59,256 bases of DNA from Mycoplasmatota bacterium (GCA_016342455.1 JAEIOE010000007.1:1-59256), one strand, 5' to 3'. Counted from the stretch's first letter, positions 1 to 10,496 are shown. Translations and numbers: made by a program. The notes: generated from the letters alone by a model not told the origin.

Positions 1-1
1 A

Positions 2-18
2 CCTACTCTCGTAGGCTT
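2..18. repeat. Small hairpin shared with the S10 leader
   Basis: Inverted repeat CCTAC-TCTC-GTAGG. The 17-base element including the flanking CTT differs only in the loop from the element at 52451-52467 in the rpsJ leader. Read on the minus strand it could open the leader of a further ribosomal operon beyond the window edge (rpsL would be expected after rpoC). Read on the plus strand it is followed by a broken T-rich tract and could be a terminator for an unseen gene to the left. The window edge prevents a choice. Confidence 0.4.
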
Positions 19-61
19 TTTCTAGTTTTTCTTTATTTCATTTTTTCAAATACAATTTCCT

Positions 62-95
62 ATTAAATAAAAAAAAGCCCAAAAATTGGGCTTTT
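62..95 (-). terminator. Intrinsic terminator after rpoC
   Basis: On the minus strand the arms AAAAGCCCAA and TTGGGCTTTT form a 10-bp stem with a three-base loop, followed directly by a long T run. It lies eight bases past the rpoC stop and closes the rpoBC transcript. Confidence 0.9.
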
Positions 96-103
96 AATTA
101 TTG

Positions 104-3100
104 TTATTCTTCGAAATTAGCAAAAATGTCTTCTTCTTCCTCAGGTTGTTCGTAATTAAACTCAACATCTCTAAGAATTCCAGTACCTGCTGGAATTAAT
201 CCACCAATGATTACATTCTCTTTTAAACCAAGTAATAAATCTTTTTTACTGTTAATTGCTGCATCAGTTAATACTCTTGTTGTTTCTTGGAATGATGCTG
301 CTGATAAGAATGAATCAGATCTTAAACTTGCTTTTGTAATACCAAGTAAAATTGGTCTTGCAATTGCAGGTTTTAATCCTTTAGCAAATACTACACTGTT
401 TGCATCTGTAAATTGTTTTAGTGACACTTGGCTACCCGGAAGTAAGTCTGTGTCCCCTTCAAGAATTACAGTTAAACGTTTAGACATCTGTCTTACGATA
501 ATTTCAATATGTTTATCAGAAATATCAACGGCTTGTGAACGATACACTCGTTGTACTTCATGAATGATGTATTCTTGCACAGTTGCCATATCCGTAACTC
601 TTAATAATTCTTTTGGATCTAATGTTCCATCGATTAATTGTTCCCCTGATTTTACTTTATCTCCTTGAGATACGCGAGGTTGAACATTTGAGTTCGTTTC
701 ATATTTCTTTTCTTCAATACTATTTTTAATTGTAATAATATATCTTTCTTCCACTGGTTCGATTTCAGATACGATACCATTGATTTCAGATACGATAGCT
801 TTTGCTTTAGATTTTCTTGCTTCAAATAATTCTTGAACACGAGGAAGACCTTGGGTGATATCATCACCGGCAACCCCACCAGTATGGAAAGTACGCATTG
901 TTAACTGTGTACCCGGTTCACCAATTGATTGTGCAGCAATAGTACCTACTGATTCACCAACTTCAGCTCTTTCGCCGGTCGCTAAGTTTTGTCCGTAACA
1001 TTTACGACAAATTCCTACTTCTGCAGTACATGTTAATGCAGTTCTAATTGGAACCGCTTCAACACCTTGCGCAACTATTTGTCTTGCTAATAATTCGTTG
1101 ATGTATTGATTTCTTTCAAATAATACTTCACCTGACTCAGGATGTATTAAATCAGCCGATAAATATCTACCAGTAATACGTTCTTCTAAAGATTCAATAA
1201 CTTTACCATCTCTGTCTGCGATTGCTTCTACTCTAATGCCTTTATCAGTTTGACAATCTTCTATTGAGATAACTACATCTTGTGAAACATCAACTAAACG
1301 TCTAGTTAAGTACCCTGATTCAGCAGTTTTCAATGCTGTATCGGTAGATCCTTTTCTCGCCCCATGGGTTGAACTAAAGAACTCTGACATTGTTAATCCT
1401 TCACGGAATGATGCTTTAATAGGTAATTCGATTGTTTGACCACTTGGGTTAGCCATAAGACCACGCATACCAGCTAACTGTGTAAAGTTAGAGGCATTCC
1501 CTCTGGCACCCGAATCACTCATCATAAATATATGGTTATCGCTATTCAATTCTTTGATTAATCCATCTTGAATTTCATCTTTTGCTGTTTTCCATTCATC
1601 AATAACAAGATTTCTTCTTTCATTGTCAGTTAACATACCAATGTTATATAAATCAGTAATTTCACTAACTTTGTTGTCATGAAAACTTAGCACTTCATTT
1701 TTCTTAGAATAAACTTCAACATCAGATGCAGCTACAGTAATTCCTGAAATTGTTGAATACTTGAATCCAATGTTTTTCATTTTATCAAGCATTTTAGAAG
1801 TTTCATTAATTTTATAGATTGCAAAAATTTCCGCAATAATTAAACTTAAGAATTTTTTCTTGAATGGTAATACAAGTTCCATACTTTTGATAACTTCTGG
1901 GATGTTTTGACCAGGAGCTATATAATAATTATCTGGAGTTTTTTCCTGTAAGTTTGTTTTAGTAGGCTCATTGATGTAAGGAAAACTTTCAGGTAAGATT
2001 TGATTAAATATTAATTTACCAGCTGTTGTTACTAAGTATCCATTTTTAAATTCATCTGGAACCTTATTATCAAGTGTAAATATAGTCCCTCTATTAATTT
2101 CAACAGTTTCATCATCTGATAATTTGATTGTGTTATAAATCTGGCTATTGATTTTCATAGCTATTCTTGAATGTAATGTAATAACTTTGTTTTCATACGC
2201 AAGCATAACTTCATCATAGTTACTATAAACAGTACCTTCTCCGATACCCCCAGCTTTTTCCATTGTTAGATAATAGTTACCTAAAACCATATCTTGAGAT
2301 GGAGTAACGATTGGTTTACCATCTTTTGGTGCTAAGATGTTGTTTGATGCTAGCATTAATACCCTAGCTTCAGCTTGTGCTTCTTCTGACAATGGTACAT
2401 GGACAGCCATTTGGTCACCATCAAAGTCGGCATTAAATGCAGTTGTTACAAGCGGATGTAGTCTGATCGCTTTACCTTCTACTAGTACAGGCTCAAATGC
2501 TTGAATACCAAGTCTATGTAGTGTAGGTGCACGGTTCAATAATACTGGATGTTCTACGATTACATCTTCAAGTACAGCCCAGATTCTGCCATCTAATTTT
2601 TCAATAAGTGTTTTAGCACTTCTTATGTTATTTGAAATACCTTTTTGAATTAGTTCTCTAATTACGAAAGGTTTAAATAACGTAATTGCCATTTCTTTAG
2701 GTAATCCACATTGGTACATTTCTAAATCTGGTCCAACAACAATAACTGAACGACCTGAATAGTCAACACGTTTACCAAGTAAGTTTTGACGGAAACGACC
2801 TTGTTTTCCTCTTAACATATCTGATAATGATTTTAAAGCTCTATTTCTCTCTACAACCATTTTTCTTCCACGTTTTGAGTTATCGATTAAAGCATCTACA
2901 GCTTCTTGAAGCATACGTTTTTCATTCTTAGTAATAAGATGAGGTGCTTTTTGTTCGAATTGACGTTTCAATCTATTATTTCTATTTAAGATTCTACGAT
3001 ATAAATCATTTAAGTCAGTAGTTGCGAATCTACCACCATCTAATTGAACCATCGGTCTTAAATCCGGTGGAATTACTGGCAATACATCAAGAACCATCCA

Positions 3101-3769
3101 TTCAGGTTTATTATCACTGTTTTTGAATGCTTCAACTACATTTAGACGTTTAACGATTTTTTCACGTCTTTGTTTAGAAGCGGTTTTTAATTCTACTCTT
3201 AAACGAAGTGTTTCTTCTTCTAAATTAAGTTTTTGTAATAAGTATTTTACAGCTTCAGCTCCAGTAAGAGCTTTAAATCTTGAACCGTATTCGAAATATT
3301 TATCTGTGTATTCACGTTCTGAAAGGATTTGTTTAAAGTCTAAATCAGTATCTCCCGCTTCTACTACAATGTATGACGCTAAATAAACTACTTCTTCTAA
3401 ATCTCTAGCTTTTAAATCTAATAAGATAGCTAATCTAGATGGTGAGTTTCTTAAGTACCAAGCATGTACAACAGGTGCTGCTAATTCAATGTGACCCATT
3501 CTTTCTCTACGAACTTTTGATTCTGTATATTCAACTCCACAAACAGGACATTTTTTTCCTGGGTGTGAACTTCTTTTTGATTTATTTGAACATGCACATT
3601 GAAAATCTTTGGTTGGACCAAAAATTACTTCACAGAATAATCCATCTTTTTCCGGTTTCAAAGTACGATAATTAATTGTTTCGTGTTTCTTTACTTCTCC
3701 ATAAGACCAAGCGCGTATTTCTTCTGGAGATGCTAATCTGATTTTTAAATGTGAAAATTTTTGACTCAT
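104..3769 (-). CDS. rpoC: DNA-directed RNA polymerase subunit beta'
   Basis: Catalytic large subunit of RNA polymerase, 1221 residues, close to the usual Firmicutes length. The N-terminal zinc-binding region (CACS ... CPVCG, about residues 60-78) and the later C-terminal cysteine cluster ending CRKC are both present. The active-site magnesium loop NADFDGDQ lies near residue 450, with the expected [10 protein letters not shown] and LNRAPTLHR context before it. The trigger-loop/bridge-helix region ([27 protein letters not shown]) is intact. It lies 17 bases after rpoB, transcribed from the same promoter, and is followed by a strong terminator. The stretch of roughly residues 520-760 is lysine/asparagine-rich and more diverged than the rest, but the frame is continuous. 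Confidence 0.99.
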   Translation of the reverse strand: MSQKFSHLKIRLASPEEIRAWSYGEVKKHETINYRTLKPEKDGLFCEVIFGPTKDFQCACSNKSKRSSHPGKKCPVCGVEYTESKVRRERMGHIELAAPVVHAWYLRNSPSRLAILLDLKARDLEEVVYLASYIVVEAGDTDLDFKQILSEREYTDKYFEYGSRFKALTGAEAVKYLLQKLNLEEETLRLRVELKTASKQRREKIVKRLNVVEAFKNSDNKPEWMVLDVLPVIPPDLRPMVQLDGGRFATTDLNDLYRRILNRNNRLKRQFEQKAPHLITKNEKRMLQEAVDALIDNSKRGRKMVVERNRALKSLSDMLRGKQGRFRQNLLGKRVDYSGRSVIVVGPDLEMYQCGLPKEMAITLFKPFVIRELIQKGISNNIRSAKTLIEKLDGRIWAVLEDVIVEHPVLLNRAPTLHRLGIQAFEPVLVEGKAIRLHPLVTTAFNADFDGDQMAVHVPLSEEAQAEARVLMLASNNILAPKDGKPIVTPSQDMVLGNYYLTMEKAGGIGEGTVYSNYDEVMLAYENKVITLHSRIAMKINSQIYNTIKLSDDETVEINRGTIFTLDNKVPDEFKNGYLVTTAGKLIFNQILPESFPYINEPTKTNLQEKTPDNYYIAPGQNIPEVIKSMELVLPFKKKFLSLIIAEIFAIYKINETSKMLDKMKNIGFKYSTISGITVAASDVEVYSKKNEVLSFHDNKVSEITDLYNIGMLTDNERRNLVIDEWKTAKDEIQDGLIKELNSDNHIFMMSDSGARGNASNFTQLAGMRGLMANPSGQTIELPIKASFREGLTMSEFFSSTHGARKGSTDTALKTAESGYLTRRLVDVSQDVVISIEDCQTDKGIRVEAIADRDGKVIESLEERITGRYLSADLIHPESGEVLFERNQYINELLARQIVAQGVEAVPIRTALTCTAEVGICRKCYGQNLATGERAEVGESVGTIAAQSIGEPGTQLTMRTFHTGGVAGDDITQGLPRVQELFEARKSKAKAIVSEINGIVSEIEPVEERYIITIKNSIEEKKYETNSNVQPRVSQGDKVKSGEQLIDGTLDPKELLRVTDMATVQEYIIHEVQRVYRSQAVDISDKHIEIIVRQMSKRLTVILEGDTDLLPGSQVSLKQFTDANSVVFAKGLKPAIARPILLGITKASLRSDSFLSAASFQETTRVLTDAAINSKKDLLLGLKENVIIGGLIPAGTGILRDVEFNYEQPEEEEDIFANFEE

Positions 3770-3786
3770 CTTAAATCATCCCCTTC

Positions 3787-6700
3787 TTATTGAAATCCAA
3801 ATTTAGTGATATAGTCATCTCTGTCATTATCAACTAAACTTTTATTAACTTCATTAGCTCCTGTGTCTCTATTGATTAACTCAACGTAAATACCTAATGA
3901 ACGTAACTCTCTTGTTAATACTCTAAATGATTCTGGTAAGCTTGGTTGTGGAATTGGTTCTCCATCAACGATTGCTTTGAAGACTTTGTTTCTACCAATA
4001 ATATCATCAGATTTAACAGTTAACATTTCTTGTAATGTGTATGCAGCACCATATGCTTCAAGTGCCCAAACTTCCATTTCTCCGAAACGTTGGCCACCAT
4101 TTTGTGCTTTACCACCCATTGGCTGTTGTGTAACTAATGTATAAGGACCAACTGATCTTGCATGAAGTTTATCATCAACCATATGGTCAAGTTTAATCAT
4201 ATACATAACTCCAACTGATACTTTGTGATCAAATTTATCACCGGTTCTACCATCATAAAGATCGTATTTACCGTCGCTATCCATCCCAGCTTCTGCCATG
4301 ATTTCCGATAAATCTTCTTCTGTAACTCCATCAAATACTGGTGTAGCTACATGAATACCTAATTGTTTTGCTGCCATTCCCAAGTGAATTTCTAGAACTT
4401 GTCCAATATTCATACGAGATGGAACTCCAAGTGGATTTAACATGATGTCGATAGGTGTTCCGTCTGCCATGTATGGCATGTCTTCTTGAGGTAAGATTTT
4501 TGAAATAACACCTTTGTTACCGTGGCGTCCTGCCATCTTATCTCCTTCAGATATTTTACGTTTTTGTACGATATATACTCTAACTGACATATTTACGCCA
4601 GGATTTAATTCATCTTCTCCACGTTTAAAGACTTTAATAGAATGAATGATTCCGCCTCCACCATGCGGAACTCTTAGTGAAGTATCTCTAACTTCGCGTG
4701 ATTTTTCACCAAAGATAGCTAATAATAGTTTTTCTTCAGGTGACGGGTCTGTTTGTCCTTTTGGAGTAACTTTACCAACTAAGATATCTCCTTCATGAAC
4801 TTCAGTACCAGGAACGATAATACCAAATTCGTCTAAGTATTTTCTTCCTTCTTCACCAACATTTGGAATTTCTCTAGTGAATTCTTCTTTACCTAATTTT
4901 GTATCTCTAGCTTCGATTTCGTATTTTTCAATATGAATTGAAGTATATACGTCATACTTAACTAGTTTTTCATTCATGATAACAGCATCTTCATAGTTAT
5001 AACCATTCCAAGTCATGAAACCAACAGTTACATTACGTCCAATTGCAAGTTCGCCATCATCCATTGAAGGACCATCAGCGATGATATCTCCCACATTAAC
5101 AAATTCATCTTTTTTAACGATTGGTTTTTGGTTTACACATGTACCTTGATTACTTCTCATGAATTTTAACATTTCATATTTATCAAGTTCGCCATTTTCA
5201 GTGCGTATTTTAATTTGTTTTCCATCAACGAATTCAATTGTTCCAGCTCTTTCAGCAATCATAGCAGTTCCAGAGTCATGAGCAATTTTGTACTCAATAC
5301 CAGTACCTACAAATGGTGCTTCTGGCTTTAATAAAGGAATTGCTTGACGTTGCATGTTGGCACCCATTAAGGCACGGTTTGCATCATCATGTTCTAAGAA
5401 TGGAATTGAAGCAGTCGAAACAGATACAATTTGTTTTGGTGATACATCCATGTAATCACACGTTGTTTTACTAAAAATCTTAGTTTCACCATTATGTCTA
5501 GCAATAACTCTATCTTCTCTAATTGACATATCATCATTTAAAGCAACGTTTGCTTGCACAATAATAAATTTTCTCTCTTGATCAGCTGATAAGTATTCGA
5601 TTTCTTTGGTTACTTTCCCAGTTTCTTTATTTATCTTCAAATATGGTGTTTCCATAAACCCATATTTATTTACTTTTACATAACATGCTAATGAGTTAAT
5701 CAAACCAATGTTTTGACCTTCAGGCGTTTCAATCGGACAAATTCTTCCGTAGTGAGATTGATGAACGTCACGAACTTCAAATCCAGCTCTATCCCTAGTT
5801 AAACCACCAGGTCCTAGTGCAGAAATTCTACGTTTATGAGTAAGTTCATCTAAAGGATTGGTTTGTTGCATAAATTGCGATAACTGTGAACTACCAAAGA
5901 ATTCTTTGATAGAAGATGTTAAAGGTCTAACGTTTACAAGATTTTGAGGTGTAATCTCTCTTGGGTCTTTTGTAGACATTCTGTCTTTAACATTTTTTTC
6001 CATTTTAGCTAAACCGATTCTAAATTGATTTTTAAGTAATTCGCCAATCAATCTTAATCTTCTGTTTCCTAAATGGTCAATGTCATCAAGCGATCCAACA
6101 CCGTTAAATAAATGTAAGTAATAAGAAATACTTGCAAGTATATCTGATGTTGTAATATGTAATTGTTCTTCAAAAGAGTTATTTCCTAAAAGCTTCATAC
6201 TTTTAATTGAACCTTGCTCTTTTGTTTTGATATGTAAAACTTCAACAAATGTGTCGCGCACAACATTTTCGATGAAATCATCATTTAAACTTTCATCGGT
6301 TAATTCTTGACGCTCTTCTTTACTGATTAATTGTTTTAATTCTTTTTCTAAATCGTTATCAAATTTAACTCTTTGAGTGATTGCACTTCTATTTAAAGCA
6401 ATAACGTCAAGATTTTTATAAGTTAATTTAGTTCCCTTAGTTAAAATTACTTCACCCGTTTCAGGATTAACTATATCTTTTGCTAAGGTAACTTCAACAT
6501 CGTTTTCTATAAGTTGTCTTACTCTTGAAATAACATCTAGTTTTTGGTTGATTTTAAATCTACCAACACTTGCTAAATCATATCTCTTTTCATCAAATAA
6601 TCTTGATACAAAGAATGACCTAGCACCCTCGATAGTTGCTGTTTCTCCTTGACGGATTTTAGCATAGACTTCTTTCATTGCTTCTTCAGCATTTTGAGTT

Positions 6701-7410
6701 AAGTCTTTTTCGAAGGTATTTTCTAAATATTCATGATCGCCAAATAAATCTACAATTTGCTGTCTAGTCGAGAACCCTAGCGCTTTAATCAATGTAGATA
6801 AATATATTTTTTTCGAACGGTCTACTTTAGCATAAAGTATATCTTTCGATCCCATTTCGTATTCTAACCAAGCGCCTCTTGTAGGAATTACTTGACCTAA
6901 ATATTTTCTTTGAAGTGTTTTTTTGTCAACTTCTTCTGAAAAGAATACTCCAGAAGAACGTACAATTTGTGATACTATTACTCTCTCTGATCCATTAATT
7001 ATGAATGTTCCAACAGGTGTCATCATTGGGACATCGCCCATGAAAATTCTTTGTTCCTTAATGCTGTCAGCTAATTCAATCTCTCCAGTTTCAGGATTGA
7101 TTACTTCTTTGTTTTTAAGTTGGACATTAACTTTTAATGGTCTTGAATAAGTTACATCCTTAATTTTACATTCAGATACTGAGTATTTAGCAGGCTCAAG
7201 TTCGAAATCTTTAAAATACAATTCGACACTCCCGCTAAAGTTTGTAATTGGTGATATATCTTCAAAAAGTTCTGCTAAACCTTTTTCAACAAACCACTCA
7301 AATGAAGATGTTTGCACTTCGATTAAATCTGGTAATTCTACATTAGATTTAACACGTGCATAATTTCTTCTTTCTCTTTTCTTTCCGTATTTTACGGTAT
7401 TGTAATCCAC
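3787..7410 (-). CDS. rpoB: DNA-directed RNA polymerase subunit beta
   Basis: Beta subunit of RNA polymerase, 1207 residues. Start is GTG, preceded by GGGGTGAT at good spacing. Hallmarks include the rifampicin-pocket stretch GSSQLSQFM ... [13 protein letters not shown], the conserved EVRDVH and [14 protein letters not shown] blocks, and the C-terminal [10 protein letters not shown] and [21 protein letters not shown] motifs. At the position of E. coli Asp516 this protein has Gln (residue 515, codon CAA at 5866-5868); His526 and Ser531 equivalents are kept. It is preceded by its own promoter nested with a terminator, so rpoBC can be uncoupled from the upstream rplL operon. Confidence 0.99.
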   Translation of the reverse strand: MDYNTVKYGKKRERRNYARVKSNVELPDLIEVQTSSFEWFVEKGLAELFEDISPITNFSGSVELYFKDFELEPAKYSVSECKIKDVTYSRPLKVNVQLKNKEVINPETGEIELADSIKEQRIFMGDVPMMTPVGTFIINGSERVIVSQIVRSSGVFFSEEVDKKTLQRKYLGQVIPTRGAWLEYEMGSKDILYAKVDRSKKIYLSTLIKALGFSTRQQIVDLFGDHEYLENTFEKDLTQNAEEAMKEVYAKIRQGETATIEGARSFFVSRLFDEKRYDLASVGRFKINQKLDVISRVRQLIENDVEVTLAKDIVNPETGEVILTKGTKLTYKNLDVIALNRSAITQRVKFDNDLEKELKQLISKEERQELTDESLNDDFIENVVRDTFVEVLHIKTKEQGSIKSMKLLGNNSFEEQLHITTSDILASISYYLHLFNGVGSLDDIDHLGNRRLRLIGELLKNQFRIGLAKMEKNVKDRMSTKDPREITPQNLVNVRPLTSSIKEFFGSSQLSQFMQQTNPLDELTHKRRISALGPGGLTRDRAGFEVRDVHQSHYGRICPIETPEGQNIGLINSLACYVKVNKYGFMETPYLKINKETGKVTKEIEYLSADQERKFIIVQANVALNDDMSIREDRVIARHNGETKIFSKTTCDYMDVSPKQIVSVSTASIPFLEHDDANRALMGANMQRQAIPLLKPEAPFVGTGIEYKIAHDSGTAMIAERAGTIEFVDGKQIKIRTENGELDKYEMLKFMRSNQGTCVNQKPIVKKDEFVNVGDIIADGPSMDDGELAIGRNVTVGFMTWNGYNYEDAVIMNEKLVKYDVYTSIHIEKYEIEARDTKLGKEEFTREIPNVGEEGRKYLDEFGIIVPGTEVHEGDILVGKVTPKGQTDPSPEEKLLLAIFGEKSREVRDTSLRVPHGGGGIIHSIKVFKRGEDELNPGVNMSVRVYIVQKRKISEGDKMAGRHGNKGVISKILPQEDMPYMADGTPIDIMLNPLGVPSRMNIGQVLEIHLGMAAKQLGIHVATPVFDGVTEEDLSEIMAEAGMDSDGKYDLYDGRTGDKFDHKVSVGVMYMIKLDHMVDDKLHARSVGPYTLVTQQPMGGKAQNGGQRFGEMEVWALEAYGAAYTLQEMLTVKSDDIIGRNKVFKAIVDGEPIPQPSLPESFRVLTRELRSLGIYVELINRDTGANEVNKSLVDNDRDDYITKFGFQ

Positions 7411-7452
7411 AAAATCACCCCAATAATAGATTTATTTTAACAATAAACAAGC

Positions 7453-7478
7453 AAAAAATGCGCATTCTATCGCATTTT
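7453..7478 (-). terminator. Terminator/attenuator between the methyltransferase gene and rpoB
   Basis: On the minus strand AAAATGCG and CGCATTTT pair around a short loop and are followed by T-rich sequence. It lies downstream of the methyltransferase stop and upstream of rpoB. Transcripts reading in from rplL would make the full hairpin; transcripts from the overlapping rpoB promoter should begin inside the 5' arm. Confidence 0.75.
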
Positions 7479-7481
7479 AAT

Positions 7482-7510
7482 ATTTTAACACATCTGTGCA
7501 AGTTAGTCAA
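7482..7510 (-). promoter_or_regulatory. rpoB promoter
   Basis: -35 TTGACT (7505-7510) and -10 TAAAAT (7482-7487) with a 17-base spacer, ending right at the stop of the upstream gene. Predicted start of transcription is near 7475, about 65 bases before the rpoB GTG. Confidence 0.75.
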
Positions 7511-8101
7511 TTACTTTGTGCACTTGATAATGTGATACCCAGACTTTCTATATACAAGTTCTACATTTGAATAAATCTCATTGCATTTTTTTATAGCGCT
7601 TGATACACCATGTTTTTTATTCATAACGAAATATAGATTGCCGTTTGTAGTCAAATGTTCGAAAGATTCTTCGAAGAGTTGATAAATAGTATCTTTACCA
7701 GCTCTAATTGGTGGATTCGTAACGATTAAATCAAATGTTTGATCTAAATCATCAAACCCATCTCCATTTAAAACTTCAGTTTCAACATTGTTTAGTTGCG
7801 AATTTTTCTTTGCTAACTCAGTTGCTCGAATATTGATGTCAGTCATAGAAATCTTAGATTCTGGATTAAAGTGTTTGTAGGTAATCCCTATCACTCCGTA
7901 TCCAGATCCAAGGTCTAACATATTGTTGCTTTTAACATCAACAATGGATTCAATTAATAGTCTAGATCCAAAATCAAGTCCAGACTTAGAAAAAACTCCA
8001 TTGTCAGTAATAAAATGGAAGTTTTTTTCGTCTATCTTAAAAAAGATATCTTTTTCTGAACTTTTTAATTCGTCGTTATTTTTTGTATAATAATGGCTCA
8101 A
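7511..8101 (-). CDS. RsmC/YbxB-type class I SAM-dependent methyltransferase
   Basis: Probable 16S rRNA guanine-N2 methyltransferase of the RsmC superfamily, homologous by position and sequence to B. subtilis YbxB, which also sits between rplL and rpoB. SAM-binding motif DLGSGYGVIGI and catalytic NPPIRAG are present, as is the family N-terminal signature DNGVFSKSGLDFGSRLLIES. I place the start at TTG (protein beginning MSHYYTKNN) because AGGAGATC lies about ten bases upstream and the alignment with YbxB begins there; a GTG 24 bases earlier has no such site and lies before the Shine-Dalgarno sequence. The exact rRNA target is inferred from family membership. Confidence 0.85.
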   Translation of the reverse strand: MSHYYTKNNDELKSSEKDIFFKIDEKNFHFITDNGVFSKSGLDFGSRLLIESIVDVKSNNMLDLGSGYGVIGITYKHFNPESKISMTDINIRATELAKKNSQLNNVETEVLNGDGFDDLDQTFDLIVTNPPIRAGKDTIYQLFEESFEHLTTNGNLYFVMNKKHGVSSAIKKCNEIYSNVELVYRKSGYHIIKCTK

Positions 8102-8127
8102 ATTATTGGATCTCCTATAAAGCACTA

Positions 8128-8153
8128 AAAACCTGAGATAAATCCCAGGTTTT
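8128..8153 (-). terminator. Intrinsic terminator/attenuator after rplL
   Basis: An 11-bp stem (AAAACCTGGGA with TCTCAGGTTTT on the minus strand, one G-T pair) followed by TTTTT. It lies between rplL and the methyltransferase gene and probably lowers expression of that gene relative to L10 and L7/L12. Confidence 0.8.
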
Positions 8154-8171
8154 ATGCATTAAAAATTAAAA

Positions 8172-8543
8172 CTATTTTACTTCTACTGTAGCTCCAGCTG
8201 TCGTTAATTGTTCAACGATTTCTTTAGCTGCTTCTTCAGAAATTTTTTCTTTTACTGCAACTGGTGCAGAGTCTACTAATTTCTTAGCGTCAATTAATCC
8301 TAAACCAGAGATTGCTCTGATTACTTTAATAACTGCAACTTTTGATGCTCCAACAGCTGTTAAAATAACGTCTACTTCTTTTGGTCCTTCGTCAACTATT
8401 TCAGCTGCTGCTGCAGGTGCTGCTGCTACTGCTGATGGATCGATACCGAATTCTTCTTTCATAGCGTCGATTAATTCTTTAATTTCTAAAATTGTCATTT
8501 CTTTTAATGATTCAATAAAGTCTTTTGCATTTAGTTTTGCCAT
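8172..8543 (-). CDS. rplL: 50S ribosomal protein L7/L12
   Basis: Stalk protein that recruits translation GTPases; 123 residues, normal length. N-terminal dimerisation helices, an Ala-rich hinge (about residues 38-50) and the C-terminal domain with KVAVIKVIRAISGLGLIDAK are all recognisable. It follows rplJ by 19 bases with a good Shine-Dalgarno site and is followed by a hairpin terminator, the classic L10 operon arrangement. Confidence 0.98.
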   Translation of the reverse strand: MAKLNAKDFIESLKEMTILEIKELIDAMKEEFGIDPSAVAAAPAAAAEIVDEGPKEVDVILTAVGASKVAVIKVIRAISGLGLIDAKKLVDSAPVAVKEKISEEAAKEIVEQLTTAGATVEVK

Positions 8544-8562
8544 TTTGATTTTCCTCCTATAA

Positions 8563-9084
8563 TTAGTTACTTTCTTCTGATTTTTCTTCTGTTTTTTCTG
8601 CGTCAGTTAACAAATATAATCCCATAGATAGTTCTCTTAATGGACCATATAATTGTGTAGCTAACATTGTTAATAATACTTCCTTGTTTGGTAATGATGC
8701 AATTTCCTTGATTTGGTCTGGAGTGTAAACTTCTCCGTCTAATACACCAGATTTGATAACTATTGTCTTGTTCTTTTTCGCAAAGTTATGAAGAATCTTT
8801 GCTGCTGCTACTGAATCTTCAAACGCAAATACTACTCCGTTAGGACCTTTAAAGTCTCCAACTAAGCCTTCGTACCCAAGATTTACAGCTGCTCTTTTTG
8901 AAATGTTGTTTTTAATAACTAACATTTCACAACCTTCTTCACGTAGTTGACGACGCAATTGTTGTATTTTTTCAACTGTTAATCCACGATACTCAGCTAC
9001 TACAACTGATTTTGCATTTGACATTTTTTCAGTGATCTTTTTAACTTCTTGTTCTTTTAATTCAATTATTGATTGATTAGCCAA
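8563..9084 (-). CDS. rplJ: 50S ribosomal protein L10
   Basis: Stalk-base protein carrying L7/L12 dimers on 23S rRNA; 173 residues. Translation starts at TTG with AAGGAGGTC seven to ten bases upstream. The core AEYRGLTVEKIQQLRRQLRE is typical; the C-terminal helix is followed by an acidic/lysine-rich tail (EKTEEKSEESN). Expression is probably autoregulated by L10(L12)4 binding the leader just upstream, which carries a terminator. Confidence 0.98.
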   Translation of the reverse strand: MANQSIIELKEQEVKKITEKMSNAKSVVVAEYRGLTVEKIQQLRRQLREEGCEMLVIKNNISKRAAVNLGYEGLVGDFKGPNGVVFAFEDSVAAAKILHNFAKKNKTIVIKSGVLDGEVYTPDQIKEIASLPNKEVLLTMLATQLYGPLRELSMGLYLLTDAEKTEEKSEESN

Positions 9085-9115
9085 TTTAAAGACCTCCTTA
9101 TGTCTAATTTAAATA

Positions 9116-9143
9116 GAAAACCTCTTTTTCTGAGAAAAAGAGG
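9116..9143 (-). terminator. Attenuator terminator in the L10 leader
   Basis: Nine-base arms CCTCTTTTT / AAAAAGAGG followed by TTTTC on the minus strand, placed between the L10-binding part of the leader and the rplJ Shine-Dalgarno site. A premature terminator at this position is the known regulatory output of Firmicutes L10 leaders. Confidence 0.85.
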
Positions 9144-9230
9144 AATAAATAAACTTTATTTATTATGTCTTCTTTGTCTCGGTAGGATTATTAAGCAATG
9201 CCCCTACTGTCTTCGATAAAGTTATTCGTT
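9144..9230 (-). ncRNA. Ribosomal L10 leader
   Basis: The minus strand carries GAAGACAGTAGGGGC followed about 15 bases later by CCTACCGAGA and AGAAGAC, the conserved kink-turn/long-stem pattern of the L10 leader that binds the L10(L12)4 complex. GTAGG and CCTAC pair. An AT-rich stem (AATAAATAAA / TTTATTTATT) follows, then the attenuator. No good promoter is visible between rplA and this leader, so it is probably reached by read-through from rplK-rplA. Confidence 0.8.
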
Positions 9231-9233
9231 TTT

Positions 9234-9914
9234 TTATACTTCAATTTTAACGCCAGGTCCCATTGAAGATGAGATAGCGACGTTATTCATATAAATACCC
9301 TTAACTGTTGCTGGTTTAATTTTTTTGATTGTATCAAGTACAGCAGTAATATTGTCAACTAATTGAGCTGCTTCAAATGATACTTTTCCAACACCAATAA
9401 GGATGTTTCCAAATTTGTCTACGCGGTAAGTAATCTTACCACCTTTTGACTCACTTACTGTTTTTGCTATATCCATTGTAACTGTTCCAGTTTTTGGATT
9501 AGGCATAAGTCCTTTTGGACCAAGTAAACGACCAATTTTTCCTAATGTTGACATCATGTCCGGAGTCGCGATAACGATATCGAAATCGAACCATCCACCT
9601 TTGATTTTTTCAACCATGTCATCATCACCTACGTAATCAGCACCAGCATCTAAAGCTTCTTTAGCTTTTTCACCATTGGCAAATACTAAAACTCTTTTAG
9701 TTTTACCAGTCCCATGAGGCAACACAAGTGCACCTCTTAGGTTTTGTTCTGCTTTACGAGGATCAAGATGTAGATTAAGTGCTAATTCAACTGTTGCGTC
9801 GAATTTTTCGAAAGATACTGATTTTACTAACTCAACACCTTCTAGCAAAGGATATTTTTTAAGTCTGTCAACTTTAGATAAAGCTTCAATGTACTTTTTT
9901 CCTTTTTTTGCCAT
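9234..9914 (-). CDS. rplA: 50S ribosomal protein L1
   Basis: L1 stalk protein, 226 residues, normal length; it binds 23S rRNA and in many bacteria represses its own operon. Family motifs such as [35 protein letters not shown] and the C-terminal MGPGVKIEV are present. ATG start with AGGAGGAAAAC just upstream. It is preceded by an apparent L1-binding element in the rplK-rplA gap. Confidence 0.98.
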   Translation of the reverse strand: MAKKGKKYIEALSKVDRLKKYPLLEGVELVKSVSFEKFDATVELALNLHLDPRKAEQNLRGALVLPHGTGKTKRVLVFANGEKAKEALDAGADYVGDDDMVEKIKGGWFDFDIVIATPDMMSTLGKIGRLLGPKGLMPNPKTGTVTMDIAKTVSESKGGKITYRVDKFGNILIGVGKVSFEAAQLVDNITAVLDTIKKIKPATVKGIYMNNVAISSSMGPGVKIEV

Positions 9915-9929
9915 TTTGTTTTCCTCCTA

Positions 9930-9965
9930 TATTTGGTTTTAGCGGATTGTCCTCCCAATAATATA
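9930..9965 (-). promoter_or_regulatory. Candidate L1-binding element between rplK and rplA
   Basis: The minus strand reads ATTGGGAGGACAATCC followed by GCTAAAACC. The TGGGAGGA.AAT core and the downstream TAAaACC recur in the rplK leader, and GGGAGG is typical of L1 target RNAs that imitate the 23S site. Function is inferred from resemblance and position. Confidence 0.55.
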
Positions 9966-9991
9966 GTTGTCTATATATACAACCAATTAAC

Positions 9992-10417
9992 TTAGTCTTT
10001 TACGACAATTCCCATGTTTCTTGCTGTACCTTGTATGATACGAGCTCCTGCTTCAACATCGTTTGCGTTTAAGTCAGGCATTTTCATTGTCGCGATTTCT
10101 CTAAGTTGATCCCATGTTATTGTTGCGACAGTATCTGTTTTTGAGTTTCCTGCTCCTTTTTGGATTTTACATGCTTTTTTTAGTAAGTCACTTGCAGGTG
10201 GAGTTTTTAAGATGAACGTAAATGAACGGTCACTATAAACTGTTAATACTACAGGAATAGTATAGCCTACTTTGTCTCTTGTTAAATCATTAAATTGCAC
10301 GCAAAATTGTTGAATGTTAACTCCTGCTTGTCCTAATATAGGACCAATTGGTGGAGCTGGTGTTGCTTTACCACCGGGTACTTGAAGTTTTACAACGTTT
10401 TTAATTTCTTTAGCCAC
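9992..10417 (-). CDS. rplK: 50S ribosomal protein L11
   Basis: GTPase-centre ribosomal protein, 141 residues, normal length. The signature [12 protein letters not shown], the N-terminal [15 protein letters not shown] and the C-terminal GTARNMGI are intact. I choose the GTG that gives [18 protein letters not shown] lies eight bases before it, whereas the longer reading begins with the GTG inside that Shine-Dalgarno sequence. It heads the rplK-rplA unit with a strong promoter and a structured leader. Confidence 0.98.
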   Translation of the reverse strand: MAKEIKNVVKLQVPGGKATPAPPIGPILGQAGVNIQQFCVQFNDLTRDKVGYTIPVVLTVYSDRSFTFILKTPPASDLLKKACKIQKGAGNSKTDTVATITWDQLREIATMKMPDLNANDVEAGARIIQGTARNMGIVVKD

Positions 10418-10490
10418 GAAAGACACCTCCTTATTTCCGTGATGTGGTTAATGGAATATTTTCCTCCCACTCAGTACGTGTTTCACACGC
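10418..10490 (-). promoter_or_regulatory. rplK leader with candidate L1-binding element
   Basis: About 70 bases of 5' leader on the minus strand contain GAGTGGGAGGAAAATATTCC, then ATTAACCACATCACGG and the Shine-Dalgarno site. GTGG and CCAC can pair around the GGGAGG core, as in L1-responsive leaders. GCGTGTGAAACACG near the 5' end can form a small stem. Confidence 0.6.
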
Positions 10491-10496
10491 TAAAAT

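Noticed and set aside
3123-3386. Open frames on the plus strand opposite rpoC, rpoB and ribosomal genes
   Set aside because: They are antisense shadows of conserved genes, have no ribosome-binding sites or recognisable products, and their composition follows the sense codons.
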